DNA of 64,000 nt from Carex sylvatica (Eukaryota > Streptophyta > Magnoliopsida > Poales > Cyperaceae). The notes below the pieces were generated by a model that was not told the DNA's origin, ran no database searches, and was given only the letters and a program-made list of their open reading frames with translations. Where the stretch lies: positions 372,001 through 436,000 of the forward strand of contig CAXKVR010000048.1 of assembly GCA_964058845.1 (NCBI GenBank). The letters run 5' to 3'. This document shows, one piece after another, positions 24,719 through 37,770 of this stretch. The position numbers and the translations under genes were made by a program. Position 1 is the stretch's first letter. Each line of letters starts with the position of its first letter.

Positions 24719-27700
24719 ATGGAAGGTGACCAGAGAATCAGCAAGGAACCTCTCATTGCGAAGGATGAAGAGCAGTTCCCCTGTTCGGAGGACAAAAATG
24801 GAGGCTCCATTTTCATGGTTCTCCTCTGTACCGCGGTTTCCGTATGGGGCTCCTTCGTTTTTGGCGTAGCTGTAAGTTTTTTTCTAATTTCTTAAAATTG
24901 ATATTCTTGTAAAGCAGGGTATATATATTTTATTAACGGGTTTAGTTTACATGATACTCGTTTTAGTACAATAAAGTGCATTTTTTGTTATATTCTGGTT
25001 TGCACGAGGGATCAACAATATAATTTAGGAAATAACACACTCTCTCCCTGTAGTGGAAAAGTGGAAAAGGAAACAAATTTTATTCCATACAGTCAATTAT
25101 GTTTCGCATGTTTAGAATAGTAAAAGAGTGAAATTGAGTTAATTCTAATATGTGAAAAAGTTATTCTTTTCAAATTCAACCTCTATTATGGAATGTAATA
25201 GTAGGATAGAATAGAGAGGGACTAAAGTGCAAAAGAGAAGAATTTAACTATATATTTCCATTATAATTTAACTTTTTAACTTTTTCTCTATTCTATTCAA
25301 TTTCACTCACGTTCGACTACTATTTCATTACAATTCTCATACTATTCTTCTATTTCATCGCAATTCTTTTGTGCCAAACAAGCTCTATGAGAAATCGTAA
25401 ATCCGAAACCTAAATATACAATATTTCTAAATTAGTGCTATATTTTCATTCATTCAAACATACTTAATATGTGTAGCACCAATTCAAACAATAATCATCT
25501 TTTGTCAAAATCTTGAAGTTAAGATTTTTGTCGTGGAAATGTAGCAATTAACGCAGGGGCAGATCTTAATACATTGGAAAGGTGGCTAAGCCATCCCTAT
25601 AATTTTAAAATTTTAGTTATTTTTATTGAAATTTAATTAATTTTTTTTTTAGAAATTTATATATAACCCAGTCCCCTCAATAATAAACAAATATTTTCTT
25701 ATAGTCTATTAGTTAGAGGCTTAGAACGAGCTCTATCTTGTATTTGAGAGGTATTGAATTCAAATTTCACACACCACACACCACATTCTACATTTTCATT
25801 TTTAGCTACCTTTATTAAAAACTTCTAGTTCCGCCTCTGTTATTGACATCAAAGTAAAATACAAGCATGTTTCATATATATACAGTGTGTATTGCTTAGT
25901 CTATGAGAGAATATGATCTTGGATATTATTTTTATCGTTCACAACTGATAATGAGATCCGCTGCTATTTAAAATCCTTGTTATCCATGTTCTTCTCTCTA
26001 TCTCTCTTCTTTCTTTCTCTTCTATTTCTCTTTCTCCTTTTTTTTTTAAGAGAGAAATAAAGATAAAAATGGAAAGCAACACTCCGCTATTCTCCCTATA
26101 ATAACAGCGGATTTGGATCCTCACGACTGGAGTAGATGTACACTGCATCTAAGGCGCTTCACTGTACCGACATAATTGGAGGATGGGGTGAAATCGTACT
26201 AAACAATGATTTAATATCTTTCAATTTTTCATTCAAATATACTTTAAAAAGGGCTTATTCAAATCAGGAGTTGTCTGGAGTTTTGTCTCATTTACCTTTT
26301 TTTTAACATGGACATCTTGAATTATTGCAGATCGGAACTAGAATAAAAAAAAAAGGTTTTTCAAGGAGTAGCTAGCTAGATGCATTTGTTATTATTATTT
26401 TAACATTTTATTAAACCGAGCATGAAAGATGACACCTAATTAATTTCATTATAGAAATTCACACACAGTAACACGTCAGCTTCCCGCATGTTTCACATGG
26501 CCACATGTATTACGCATCTACACACCTGTATTATGTGAATTCACATCCTCTCCAATATCTGATAAGTGAATTTTTTACAATTACTAGATCTGAACCATTC
26601 TTTTTAACTTGGCATGAATTTTGAAACTCAAAAATACTGTTCCCTATTGCGACCCGAATTTCAAAACGGTTGAGATTTAATCTCAAACCGTAAAGTGAAG
26701 ATAATCCTCTGCAATACCGGAGATGATACGGATTCGTATTATGTTGGAAAACATGGCATTAATATGCTTGTTCCATGTAAATTATATATATTATAGGTAT
26801 TTGGTATCACAGGTACTTTAGGTACATATATATATATGCTCTCTTAATCATACACCTATTAAAAATATTTATAAATACAGTTCACGTTAATAATAAAAAA
26901 TGTGGAGTAATAATTATGGTCGATCCTGACAAAAAATAAATGGGAAGCTAATCCCATATTAACTGCAAGATGAACCAACTTATCAAGAGAGAATTCTGAA
27001 ACAAATGCATGTATTTAAATTTTATATGTTTCACTTGAAGGTTGGATTTTCTGCCCCAACTCAGGCTCAAATCAGAGAAGATCTCAACCTTTCTCTTGGG
27101 GAGGTATACAGACATTTCACCCTCATCTCAAAGATTATATTATCATTTTAATTTGCAAATTCATGACAACATCAAGAGGCCTATAATAAGCAAATAAATA
27201 TGAGATACTTGTCTTGTTTAAGAAAACCTATATATATAATATGCTTGCAGATCAAATTTTATATTTTTTTGAATTTTTTTACTATTTATTAAGATGAGTA
27301 CAAAAATTCAATGGTCTGAATATAGAGATTTTGTTAAATACTTACTAAATAGTAAAAAAATTCCAAAAAAATGTAAAATTTGATATGCAAGCACATTTTA
27401 ATATATCCATTATGTTGAACGGTTTGGATCGACTATTTGAACTTTGAAAACTTTGAAAATCGAGAGTGTAATTCGGTTTCACCAAAAAGATGTAATTGGA
27501 TCCCTCCTCATATATATATAACAATTTGTGTTAACTAATGCTTGGCTTTTCAAGCTTTTGCAGTTTTCAGTTTTTGGTTCTATTGTGACAATTGGTGCAT
27601 TAGTTGGAGCTGTTGCAAGTGGGCGTATTACTGATTTCCTTGGGCGCAAAGGGGTGAATGCAAAATTTAAAATTTATAAGTATATCAAGCACTTATTTTT

Positions 27701-30700
27701 TAAGATTTTATTAATAATTTAGCTAATTCGTGCATGTTGCTTCTTTGATACAGGCAATGAGCAGTTCAGCTATTGTTTGTATTATTGGATGGCTTGCCAT
27801 CTACTTTGCCAAAGTAAATGCACCTTTTTCAAAAGAAAAGTGTCATGTTTTATAGTTATTTCTTTTTTGAAAAACTTAACACTATTGAATTTATTTTTAC
27901 AATAATATAGGGTCCCATTTCACTGGATATCGGCCGAGTTTGCACTGGATATGGAGTTGGTGTTTTCTCCTACGTGGTAATGATATGAAAATTATAACAG
28001 AATGTTCATATTATGATGTTAATGCAAATTAAAGATATAATTTATAGTGAATTTTTATTTTGGCAGGAACAGACCCCATAAATGGGGTCATTCATAGTTA
28101 ATTGGTGTCATTGTATCATGTACTTTATGAAAATCTGATCAAGTATTTTGTTTCGTAACTATGCGCATGGTGTACCAGGTACCGGTATTTATAGCAGAGA
28201 TAGCACCAAAAACACTTCGGGGCATGCTTACTACACTAAACCAGGTATATACATAACTATTAATTTGTTTCTCTAGCTTGATAAGAATTGCCAAAGGTCA
28301 AATTAATATCTAACAAATATGCAAAATATCCGTTTCAGTTGTTTATTGTCCTCGGTGTATCAATGACCTATATAATCGGGACCATTATCACATGGCGCAT
28401 GCTGGTACTGACAGGTTATATACTTTTTTCTTCTCCTCGGATTATACTTTGGTTAGAAATATGATCATATATATTCCTAAATATACAACATTAATAGTGG
28501 AACTTTACTCTGATTAGGTCTTATTCCATGTATAATTCTCCTTGTGGGTCTCACTTTCATCCCCGAGTCACCTCGCTGGTTGGTAAGTTCTTACCAGCAA
28601 TTCCAAATTATTGTTGCAATAGCTAGAAAGAAGAAAAAAATTACAAAATTGCACGCAAAGCTGGGATTTATGTCCTCTTGTGCAAAACCTCACAATATGA
28701 TAAGCTACACCTCCTCCCTCCAGTGTTTGAATGCTTTGGATATTTCAGTGTTGTGAGGTTATTTTATGAGGAAAAAGAAGAGAGGTTTACTTGATATTGC
28801 AATGTTAGAAGAGTTGCGCATAAGACTGCTTGTTTTCATGTTATGGAGATACACACATTGTATATAGAAAATGTGCATTTTAAAGGGCCAAATTCATAAA
28901 TTTCATTTGCATAATATTGAAATTTTAAAATTATAGCTAATATATATATAACCCAAACTGATGTAGGCAAAGGTAGGCCGACAAAATGAATTTGAATCGT
29001 CATTGCGAAAACTCCGTGGAAAGGGTGCTGATATCAGTGAAGAAACCACAGAAATTATGGTAATACTTTGGCCCTTTCATTCCATTGTTTTTTATTTATT
29101 TTTTTAATTGGTAGAGGCTACCAAGTTTTTTTTTTTTTTTTTTTATCATCAAAGAGTGAATGTCAGTTTGTAAAGCTTACTAAACAGCCACATTATGCAT
29201 ATTAGTAATAAGTTGTATTGTTTGTGTGACAGGAATACATCACAACAAATGAAAATGTGCCAAAAGCTAGGATACAAGATGCATTTCAAAGACAATACAT
29301 TCGTCCGGTTACGGTAAGCTAACTTCTTCGTGTTGTTCCAAGACGCAACTAGTGAAAGATCCAAGAAAAAAGAAAAATAGAAAATAGAAATAAGAAATAT
29401 CTAATTTATTTTTCTTTTTTTCAGGTTGGAGTAGGCTTGATGTTCTTCCAACAATTTGGAGGCGTAAATGGAATCCTCTTTTATGCAAGTGAAATATTTA
29501 AATCTGCCGGTAACTTGTTAGAATTAAATCTTTGTTTCTTCCTTCTTCTTTTTTATTGAAAAAAAAAAAGAAGAAGAAAGGAAACCCAAAATTCCAAGTA
29601 ACATGTAAACTTAAAGCAAAGATTCAATTTCAATTTGTAGGCTTTGCATCAGGAAGCCTAGGAACAATTTTGATTGCATGCTTTCAGGTAATGTGAATCT
29701 TGTCATAATTTTAAATTTCATTCATAATATTAGCAACTCTTATGACCCTTATATTAATTGATTATTTTTAATAGGTACCTGTAACACTATTAGCAGCAGT
29801 GTTGATGGACAGAAGTGGAAGAAGGCCTCTCCTGATGGTACGAAAATAAAGCGGAATTAAAGAAATTCTTGGTATTATATTTGAAAAATACCTAGAAAGA
29901 TTGCCTAGACTCTAGACTAAGATAGAATCTCAAACTAGGTCAGTAAATACTTGTTGAACTGTCAACCTACAAAAATTTTAGCATCAAACTATCATGCAGT
30001 AGTGGTTTTTTGTAAAATCTGCTGATCAAAGGCATTCCCTAAAATATTACAGAATTGTCTCCACACTGGTTCATGATAAATAAATCCATTTAATAAAAAA
30101 TTCTAACAATATCAAATTCTTTTTTCAGATTTCAGCTTCTGGGTTATTCTTTGGCTCTTTCATAACTGCAATTTCCTTCTATCTGAAGGCATGTCCTTTT
30201 TTCTTTTCTTTTTTCTTTTTTTCCTTTTAGACTCTCAACAAAAACTACTTCTCTCAAGGGGCTTAATGTAATGTTTATTTGTGCTAGCAGAGTCATGGAA
30301 TTTATCCGGAGTTTTCCCCTGGACTTGCTTTAACTGGTATTCTGGTACGTCAACAAGGAACAAAAAAAAATACATTTAACAGTTCTAGTTTAAATGCATG
30401 CACAAAAAATGGGTTTCCAAAATACTTGAAATACATAGACCATTTATTTGCTCTACTGAAACAGGTCTACATTGGAACCTTTTCGATTGGAATGGGTGGT
30501 ATTCCTTGGGTTATAATGTCTGAGGTAAAACACAATTCATCCCTAATTTCTTGTTTGAAAGATTGTTTTAGTCCATTGGAGATACAAACATTTACAAACA
30601 TAATGTGCGTTTGCAGATTTTCCCGATTCACATAAAAGGAATAGGGGGAAGCTTGGTAACGATCATGAATTGGTTTGGTTCGTGGGTAGTCTCATATTTC

Positions 30701-30992
30701 TTCAATTTTCTCATGAGCTGGAGTTCGCATGGTGAGTTTTTAACTCTTTCGGCAATCATGGTTCCCAAATTAAACAGAGCATTTTTCAATATTCACATAA
30801 ATTAGGACACGAAAAATCAGTTAAATTGACGGTATATCTGGTTCGTCTCTGTTCTATTTTTCAGGAACATTCTTTATATTCTCAGCAGTGTGCGCACTAG
30901 GACTCGTGTTTATTTTCAAGGTCGTACCAGAAACTAAAGGCCGTACATTGGAAGAGATTCAAGAATCCATGAAACCCACTTTGCCTAAATAA
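24719..30992 (+). CDS. ERD6-like (sugar porter family) monosaccharide transporter
   Basis: Eighteen exons: 24719-24871, 27041-27103, 27564-27653, 27754-27813, 27911-27976, 28179-28244, 28339-28414, 28518-28582, 28967-29059, 29233-29313, 29425-29509, 29641-29687, 29775-29837, 30129-30188, 30291-30344, 30465-30524, 30617-30731, 30865-30992. Total 474 residues, in frame throughout. It is a 12-helix major facilitator of the plant ERD6/SFP clade, proton-coupled sugar carriers, mostly in the vacuolar membrane. Visible signatures: [11 protein letters not shown] in loop 2-3, PESPRWL (207-213) ending the first half, [17 protein letters not shown] in helix 7, DRSGRRPLL (330-335) in loop 8-9, and [12 protein letters not shown] (from 454). 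The N-terminus has EPLIAKDEE, an acidic di-leucine-like signal matching vacuolar members. The start ATG at 24719 follows the TATA box. Exon 14 ends at a GC donor (30189-30190). Intron 1 is 2.2 kb and holds a MITE. Confidence 0.95.
25554..25839. mobile_element. hAT-type MITE in intron 1 of the transporter
   Basis: It begins CAGGGGCAGATCTTAAT and ends CTAGTTCCGCCTCTG; the reverse complement of the end is CAGAGGCGGAACTAG. These are the usual ends of plant CAGGGGCGGA-type hAT MITEs, with diverged inner bases. A clean 8-bp target duplication was not found. Non-coding, 286 bp. Confidence 0.5.
27243..27392. repeat. Fold-back element in intron 2 of the transporter
   Basis: 27243-27293 pairs with 27341-27392 as imperfect inverted repeats (gcttgca/atcaaatttt... 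against ...aaatttgatatgcaagc). The arms share actatttattaag and aatttttttac with the fold-back elements in NUP107, and the flank cggtttggatcga also recurs there. It belongs to the same MITE family. Confidence 0.7.
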
Positions 30993-31760
30993 ATTTATGT
31001 TAGTTGCAAGTCTTGTAATTCGGCCTCTAAAGAGACATTGGCATATTTCAGGGATTTAGTTAAAATCGGTTCTTACTATTACCTTTCAATGCTTTTCTAT
31101 AACAGGGGAAAACCAGTTTTATCAATGTGTTTTGTTACCTTTCCAATGTTCCTTTCAATGCTTTTCTATAACAGGGGAAAACCAGTTTTGTCAATGTGTT
31201 TTGTTACCTTTCCAATGTTCCTTGTTACGAGACGGTTTTAGTAGAATTACAAAAAAAATGCAAGAAAAGCATCAGGCATAACATAGCAACTAAGAAAAAA
31301 ATAAGTTAAGAGAACGAAGAATCACAAATGAACGCCCATACTTGAAAGATAAAAACTACTAGAACTTAATTTCAACAAAGTAAACATCGAGATTGCCATG
31401 AAAACCTAGAACAAAAATTCTTAGTAGACCCAATGAGGCATTAATTACAACACTGGCTTTGCTCTTGGTGTTCATCTGAAGATAGAAAAATATGCTAACC
31501 ATCAACTTTGAAATACACAAATTTGATGTCCAAGATCAAAGTGAATAAACAGCACTTAATTAGGAATTTATTCATATTCTTGTGACCGTTGGGCTTGGGA
31601 TTAATTTTGGGGAGAACAAGAATAGTATGTCTTCTAGTGCTAGTATAGGACTGGACAGTACCGGTGCAAGATATAGTTCATGTCCAAAACTAGTGTTGCA
31701 TGACTACAGAATATACTCTTAAATTTATGTATACCTATGAAATACATATATAAACTCATG
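30993..31760. other. Convergent 3' region between the sugar transporter and NUP107
   Basis: It holds 3' UTRs of both genes and the 69-bp tandem duplication. No further gene is seen. Confidence 0.55.
31082..31219. repeat. 69-bp tandem duplication in the transporter 3' UTR/flank
   Basis: Two nearly identical units (31082-31150 and 31151-31219) contain ataacaggggaaaaccag and differ at one position seen (attttatc versus attttgtc). It looks like a recent slippage or unequal-exchange product. Confidence 0.9.
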
Positions 31761-34700
31761 TCAAGCAGCCAGTGCAATAGCTTCTTCTTCAAGCACCATT
31801 TGATGTAGCATCAAGTCCCTTTGAAGTGATAAAAACTCCTACAAAAAACATATTTAAACTCTCAAGGCTTTAAAAATATTAAAAATTGTTCTACATAAAA
31901 GACAACCAATGAAAATTATAGGCAGTATACAGATCTAATTTTTTATAAAAGTTCCAACCATTTATCTGGAAAAACCAAGAAATGCACCACCTAAGCAGCA
32001 AGCCCTCCTTCAGGGCATGCCATGCTTGGTCAGGCTCAATTTTGAAAATTAAAAGAAAAAAAAAAATTACAAATATCTTAACAATTATTTCTACAATTGT
32101 ACCTGCAATTGACGCTGACTAAATAAATGGAGGATTCCATAATCAGCAGAAGCAACCAACTCAATCAATTCTTCACTAGTCTCGACCGAGTCACCAGCTT
32201 GAGAGAGATATCCTGCAACCTGGACACAGAGATGGAGATGGGTAGGGGTGGGGAGAAAGAGACCAATTGTTGTCAAATTTAGTTTGTAGTGGGTTGGGAT
32301 CCATTGACAACAGATTAACTCAACATTCTTAACAAATTTCTCAAAATCAAGCCCAAAGAATTTTTAAAATAGATTAACCTGTAGACATGTTACTAGCCAT
32401 ATAGATTGATTCTGTGCCAAGTTCTCATAGGATATTGAATATGAACATAGCAAACTTCAAGTCAGTCAATGGTAAAACATGCATCATTTTTAATGTGCGT
32501 ATATGCATTGATCATGTTATAACTATCCAATTCCAAAATTAGAAATTATTTTTGACAATTTTCAAGATTGTCAAGTTAATTCATTGTCAATGGATTTCAA
32601 GATATGCATTGATGGTTGGCATTTTAATTCAGTGGTCTGGTTTACAAGGTTTGATATTTGGAGTCCCTAGCTGTACTAATGGTACCATCTCAATCTGAAT
32701 CTCACCTGCATACAACGAAGAATAGTTTCTGGTATGCAACAGCGCCGGCAGAGTCCTCTTACAACATATGTAGCAGGGGGTCCCGCCAAGTGGTCATTGT
32801 CAGAATACCAAGCATCAATTCTCGAGATCTCCATAGCAACTCCAAATTGAAACTGATTCAGCTCACCTGCATTATTTAAGGTTTCAGAAGTTGTCAAACA
32901 AGAGCAACATATTTCTGTCCCTACGAGGAAAAAAATACTTGTATAAGACTGCATAATTTACCATTATCAATATTTTTTTTTTCAAAAAAGTAACCAAAAC
33001 TGCCCCCATCCATTCTCCTTTATGTATAGAGGGATAGACTAAAGCATCAGCAGCTGTTTACCAAAATTTTCTATTTAAAAGGGGGGGGGGGAAGAATAAA
33101 AAGCCATATGTTTTATATGGATGTACATATGACCCTGACTGGAAAAATCTCCACAAAAGCAGAAAAAGAAATAACAAGGACTATAACCTTTGAAACCATC
33201 AGCCATAACAGTGGCTAAGAGGCCTCCATCATTTGCTTCATGAAAGCCTAGGCCGTCGCCTTCTACAGCCAAACACCTCAACATTACTCCAATACAAGAA
33301 CTATCTTCTGACGAGATTGTAACATCCACCTATCCACGTAAAATAAATTAAACAAATAATTAGATAGATATCTTCAACAAGAAAGTAGACAATTCATACA
33401 AGAGTCAAACAAACATGTGCAATTAAACCCCATAGTAAGAAAATGATAAAAAAACAATGGCAATTTACATAACCCAAAAAGAATACCAACTCATATGAGA
33501 AATTACAAAAATTGAGCTTCAGCTTGTAAAGTATTTTTCTGGTTTGCTGTTCACTCCAACAATTTGGTCAAGTTGACGAAAAGGAAATCCTAACAAAAGT
33601 TGCTCATGTCACTTCTACTCTAATTCCACAATCACTAATTCAAGTATCTTAAGAAAAGAGACTAATAGATTTATTCAACTTCTTGTACATATGCAGACTA
33701 GCAGTAGAGAATGATGAACTCCTTACCAGAGGAGCTTTTTTGCAATTTAATGCTCATGTCAAAGCATTTTGAAAGTTGCAATTTTATTTTGGTGGGCCAG
33801 CAAGGTGGGGAAGGGGGTTTCTTACAGTTAACTGGCGGTGCAAGACCACCTCTTCACTAACAGAAGAGTAAAGGGCGCTCGTCAAAGCAGCGCAATGAGT
33901 AGCATCTGGTGCAACGCATTCTCTCGAGGGCAAGCACAGCATTGCAACTGCATGCAATTCAAGGAACACATGCTCAGAGGAATTATATGCGGACTCCTGA
34001 GCTGCACTCAACCATGGATCCCCTTCTCCTACACATGACAATTTGAAGATGTTAGCGTGTGATTTTAGAACTTCAGGTATTGGCAGCCACCAAAAAAAAA
34101 AGAATAAAGAAAACAAAAGGATATCTGATGGGCACACCTACCAAAAATTCAAATTATCCGGTATACCAGCAAAAAGAGAAATAGGTGCCACAGGGCCCAA
34201 CAACCCACGAAAAATATTACCAATCCCCTCTTGCTTCCTTGAAAGTATATCAAATACTCATCACCCTCCATGTTTTAGAAAGAATATGACAAAGGGATTG
34301 ACTGATATTTATTATCTGTAGTATTATACATTAGTTCGGTTTAAATGGTTCGGTTATTTCGGTTTATTGGATCGGTTCGGTTGGCTTTTCAAAACCGAAA
34401 TAACCGAACTTTCATATAATATGAATTTGATCCGAACCATCCCGGTTTATTTCTTAATACTCCGGTTTATTTCTTAATCAATTCCTTTAAATACTTAGTT
34501 TATTTCTAAATATCTTAGTTTATTTCTTAACACTCCGGTTTATTTCTTAATATAGTTCAGTTTATTATAAATCAATTGTTTTAAATAAAAAAATTAATAT
34601 ATTTTGGTTTGAACCGAACAAACCCAACAAACCGAAATAAAACTTCGGTTCGGTTCGGTTGCAATGCTAATTCGGTTCGGTTCGGTTCGGTTCGATTTTT

Positions 34701-37293
34701 AAAACCGAATTATAACTTTGGTTTGCCAATTTCGGTTCGGTTGAAACCGAACCGAACAGATGAACACCCCTACCCCCCAACCACCACCACAAGAAAAAAT
34801 GTTTTCCGCACAAAATCTACTTATACAAAATATGTAGTATTAGCTTACTAATCAAAAGAGGGAGAGCTGAACTCAAAGTCTGCCTAGCATAAGCTATGGA
34901 GGCATCCTTCTCCTCTGATGAGAGATCATCAGATGGGACCACCCCATTATCGGACTCGGCCTTTAGCCATTTGCGGTATGTAGCATCCCAAGAATAGTAT
35001 GCATGCTGTCAATTGCAACAAAATATTGACAACCACATCAACCTTGTAGTAATAAGGATACTTTTGCAATTCACATCCACAAAAGGACTGCAAACAATCT
35101 AAAGCTCGAAAGCAAACCAAGCTAACTCATAATTTAGACATCCTGCACTGAAAACTATGCTCCAGCTTGGCTCACTTTTGTTTCGAAAACACATGTAGGA
35201 AAAAATGGAAAGTGGAGAGAGAGAGAACTCAAACCCAATCTTCAAACTCATGCAAATTATCAGAAACATCTGGATCATTTAACGAAAGAAGATTATCTTT
35301 TGGTTGCTGGAGGGGCTCTGACAAAAACGCAAGCAGCTTGTGGGCTCCGATTGGTGTCTCAGGGACTCTCCACATTGATATCAACGCAAACTCTCTGAAC
35401 AGCATATTACTGAACCACCAGAAAATTAAACAAGCTTGTCAATTTACTTGCTGATAATAGTATGATGATAACAGTAATCAAATAAGAAATATGGTACTAA
35501 GAAATTGGGCACCAAAATCATCTGTCATTTCCCATTTTGTACCTTATTTAATATTTACCTAACAGACAACTTGAGCCCTCAATTGTTATTATTAGTATTA
35601 TTATTGGCACCATTATTACTATTAGTATTACTACTATTGTTATTATTATTATTATTATTTTTATTATTTTATTACTATCTACCTTGACTTTGCGACTACG
35701 GTTGGGTTTCATTTCTAGCCTACACCAACTTGTTTGGGACTAAAGGCTTGGTTGTTGTTGTTATTGTAGTCAACTTGAGCCCTCAATTGATGCCTAAATA
35801 TCAATACAAGGGCAAATACTACTTGATTGATACTGCTAAATAGAAGCTATCAATTCACAAACCTGTGCATCAGTGCCTTGACAAGAAGCATCACACTAAT
35901 CCCTTGAAAATCTTTTATGGTAGAAGGAGGTGTAAAACAAAGCCACTGAATAACCATGGCCTTCTCTAGAGACTGCAACCTATGATGCTCTGCGACATCA
36001 GCATCATTTTTGCTCGGTTTTGTCTCCCTTGATCTCGAAAGAACTCTGAACAAGAAATATTTATCAAATTAGAACCAGCATTATGGTATGCTCACAGCTG
36101 ACAACTTTTCACTTGTGCAGATAGCACTTGACTGCTAGATTAGTGATACAAAAAGGTACGTTCAATTAGATTTTATATAACTGAGCTACCTCTACCACTG
36201 ATCACCTTAATAACTGGTACATCACAAGTACATTAGTACAGAAATAAGCATGTATATTCTCACGAAAACTAAATTTGAAGAATTAAAGCCCAACTTCCGC
36301 AAAAAAATACAAGTATATAATAGAAGCAGAACATTCAAAGAAAATATCCAAGCAGTTGAGAGTACCAGACCAGCTATGGTCCAGTGCCAACAGCAGTAAT
36401 TAAGATTGTGATGCTCAGAAGTACTAATACACAGTACATCCCACACTGAATTTCTGCAAATGCTGGCATCAATATGTGAGCAAATAAACAAACCTGTCAA
36501 TGATTTCTTCAAAGCATGCCTTGGAGTTATCCTCAGAAGAAAAAGGCAAGTACTGCACAGCTGAACGGAAGAGCTTGTGTTTCACACTCATTCTGTCATT
36601 GAAAATAACTAAAATTAATCTTTTTACCAATTACAGGATATTTTATGCAATTCAATGGTTCCTTTTATAGCCCCTCTTTCTACTTCTTAGTGCTTCCTGA
36701 GGTTTGTATGTCCTGAGATTTGTTTTTCAGACAAATCTGAACCATTAAAAAACAGCGATTTCAATAAATCTAAAAAATAGTAAAAAAATGCTTATACATT
36801 GCAATGTACAAGATGAACAGTTTGGATCGGTTATTTGGACTTTGCATCCGGTGATTTATAGTCCAATGTACAAAGATGCCTATACATTGTAATGTACCGT
36901 AGCCCATCTCATAGAGGGCATTCGTGCAACGGCTCAATATTTGAGTTTTCAAAATCCTAACGGTCGATCCGAACTGTTCAACATGTTCTCCAAATGAATA
37001 TGTACTTGCAAACCAAATTTTACATTTTTTAGAATTTTTTTTCCTATTTTTTTAGATAGGTAGAAAACCACTTGATCTGAAAATTCTGCACCATTCAAAT
37101 CTAGTGATTTTCTACATATCTAAAAAAATAGTAAAAAAATTCTAAAAAAGGGTAAAATTTGGTTTGCAAGTACATATTCATATGGAGAACATGTTGAATG
37201 GTTCGGAATGACCGTTAGGATTTTGAAAACTCAAATATTGAGTCGTTGCACGAATGCCCTCTATGCTACGCGTAGCACCATAGCCAACTCCTA

Positions 37294-37330
<37 letters not shown>

Positions 37331-37732
37331 TAGGCTAATATACAATCGATTGTTCCTAGCCTCCCGTGCAACCAAGTCGTTTTCCGATTTTTAAAGTCCA
37401 AATGATCGATCCAAACCATTAGATGTGATCTCCATATTAAAATGTGCTAGGAGACCAAATTTTACATTTTTTGGAATTTTTTTACTATTTATTAAGCCAC
37501 TTTGAAAATCGTGGCTTAACCAAACAGTAAAATCAGAAGCTACCGTTGGATCAGCGATTTTCAAAGTGGCTTAATAAATAGTAAAAAAATTCCAAAAAAT
37601 GTAAAATTTGGTCTCCTAGCACATTTTAATATGGAGATCACATCTAACGGTTTGGATCGATCATTTGGACTTTAAAAATAGGAAAACAACTTGGTTACAC
37701 GGGAGGCTAGGAACAATCGATTGTATATTAGC

Positions 37733-37770
<38 letters not shown>

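Noticed and set aside
34609..34851. Open frame rich in Asn/Arg/Phe in NUP107 intron 20
   Set aside because: It is a translation of the ttcggttcggtt repeat, not a gene.
36796..36895. tacattgcaatgta palindrome pair as a regulatory operator
   Set aside because: It belongs to the degenerate half-copy of the fold-back element and is better explained as repeat structure.
37178..37375. Minus-strand frame with Ser-Leu and Tyr-Ile runs
   Set aside because: It is a translation of the TA and GA microsatellites at the edge of a fold-back element.
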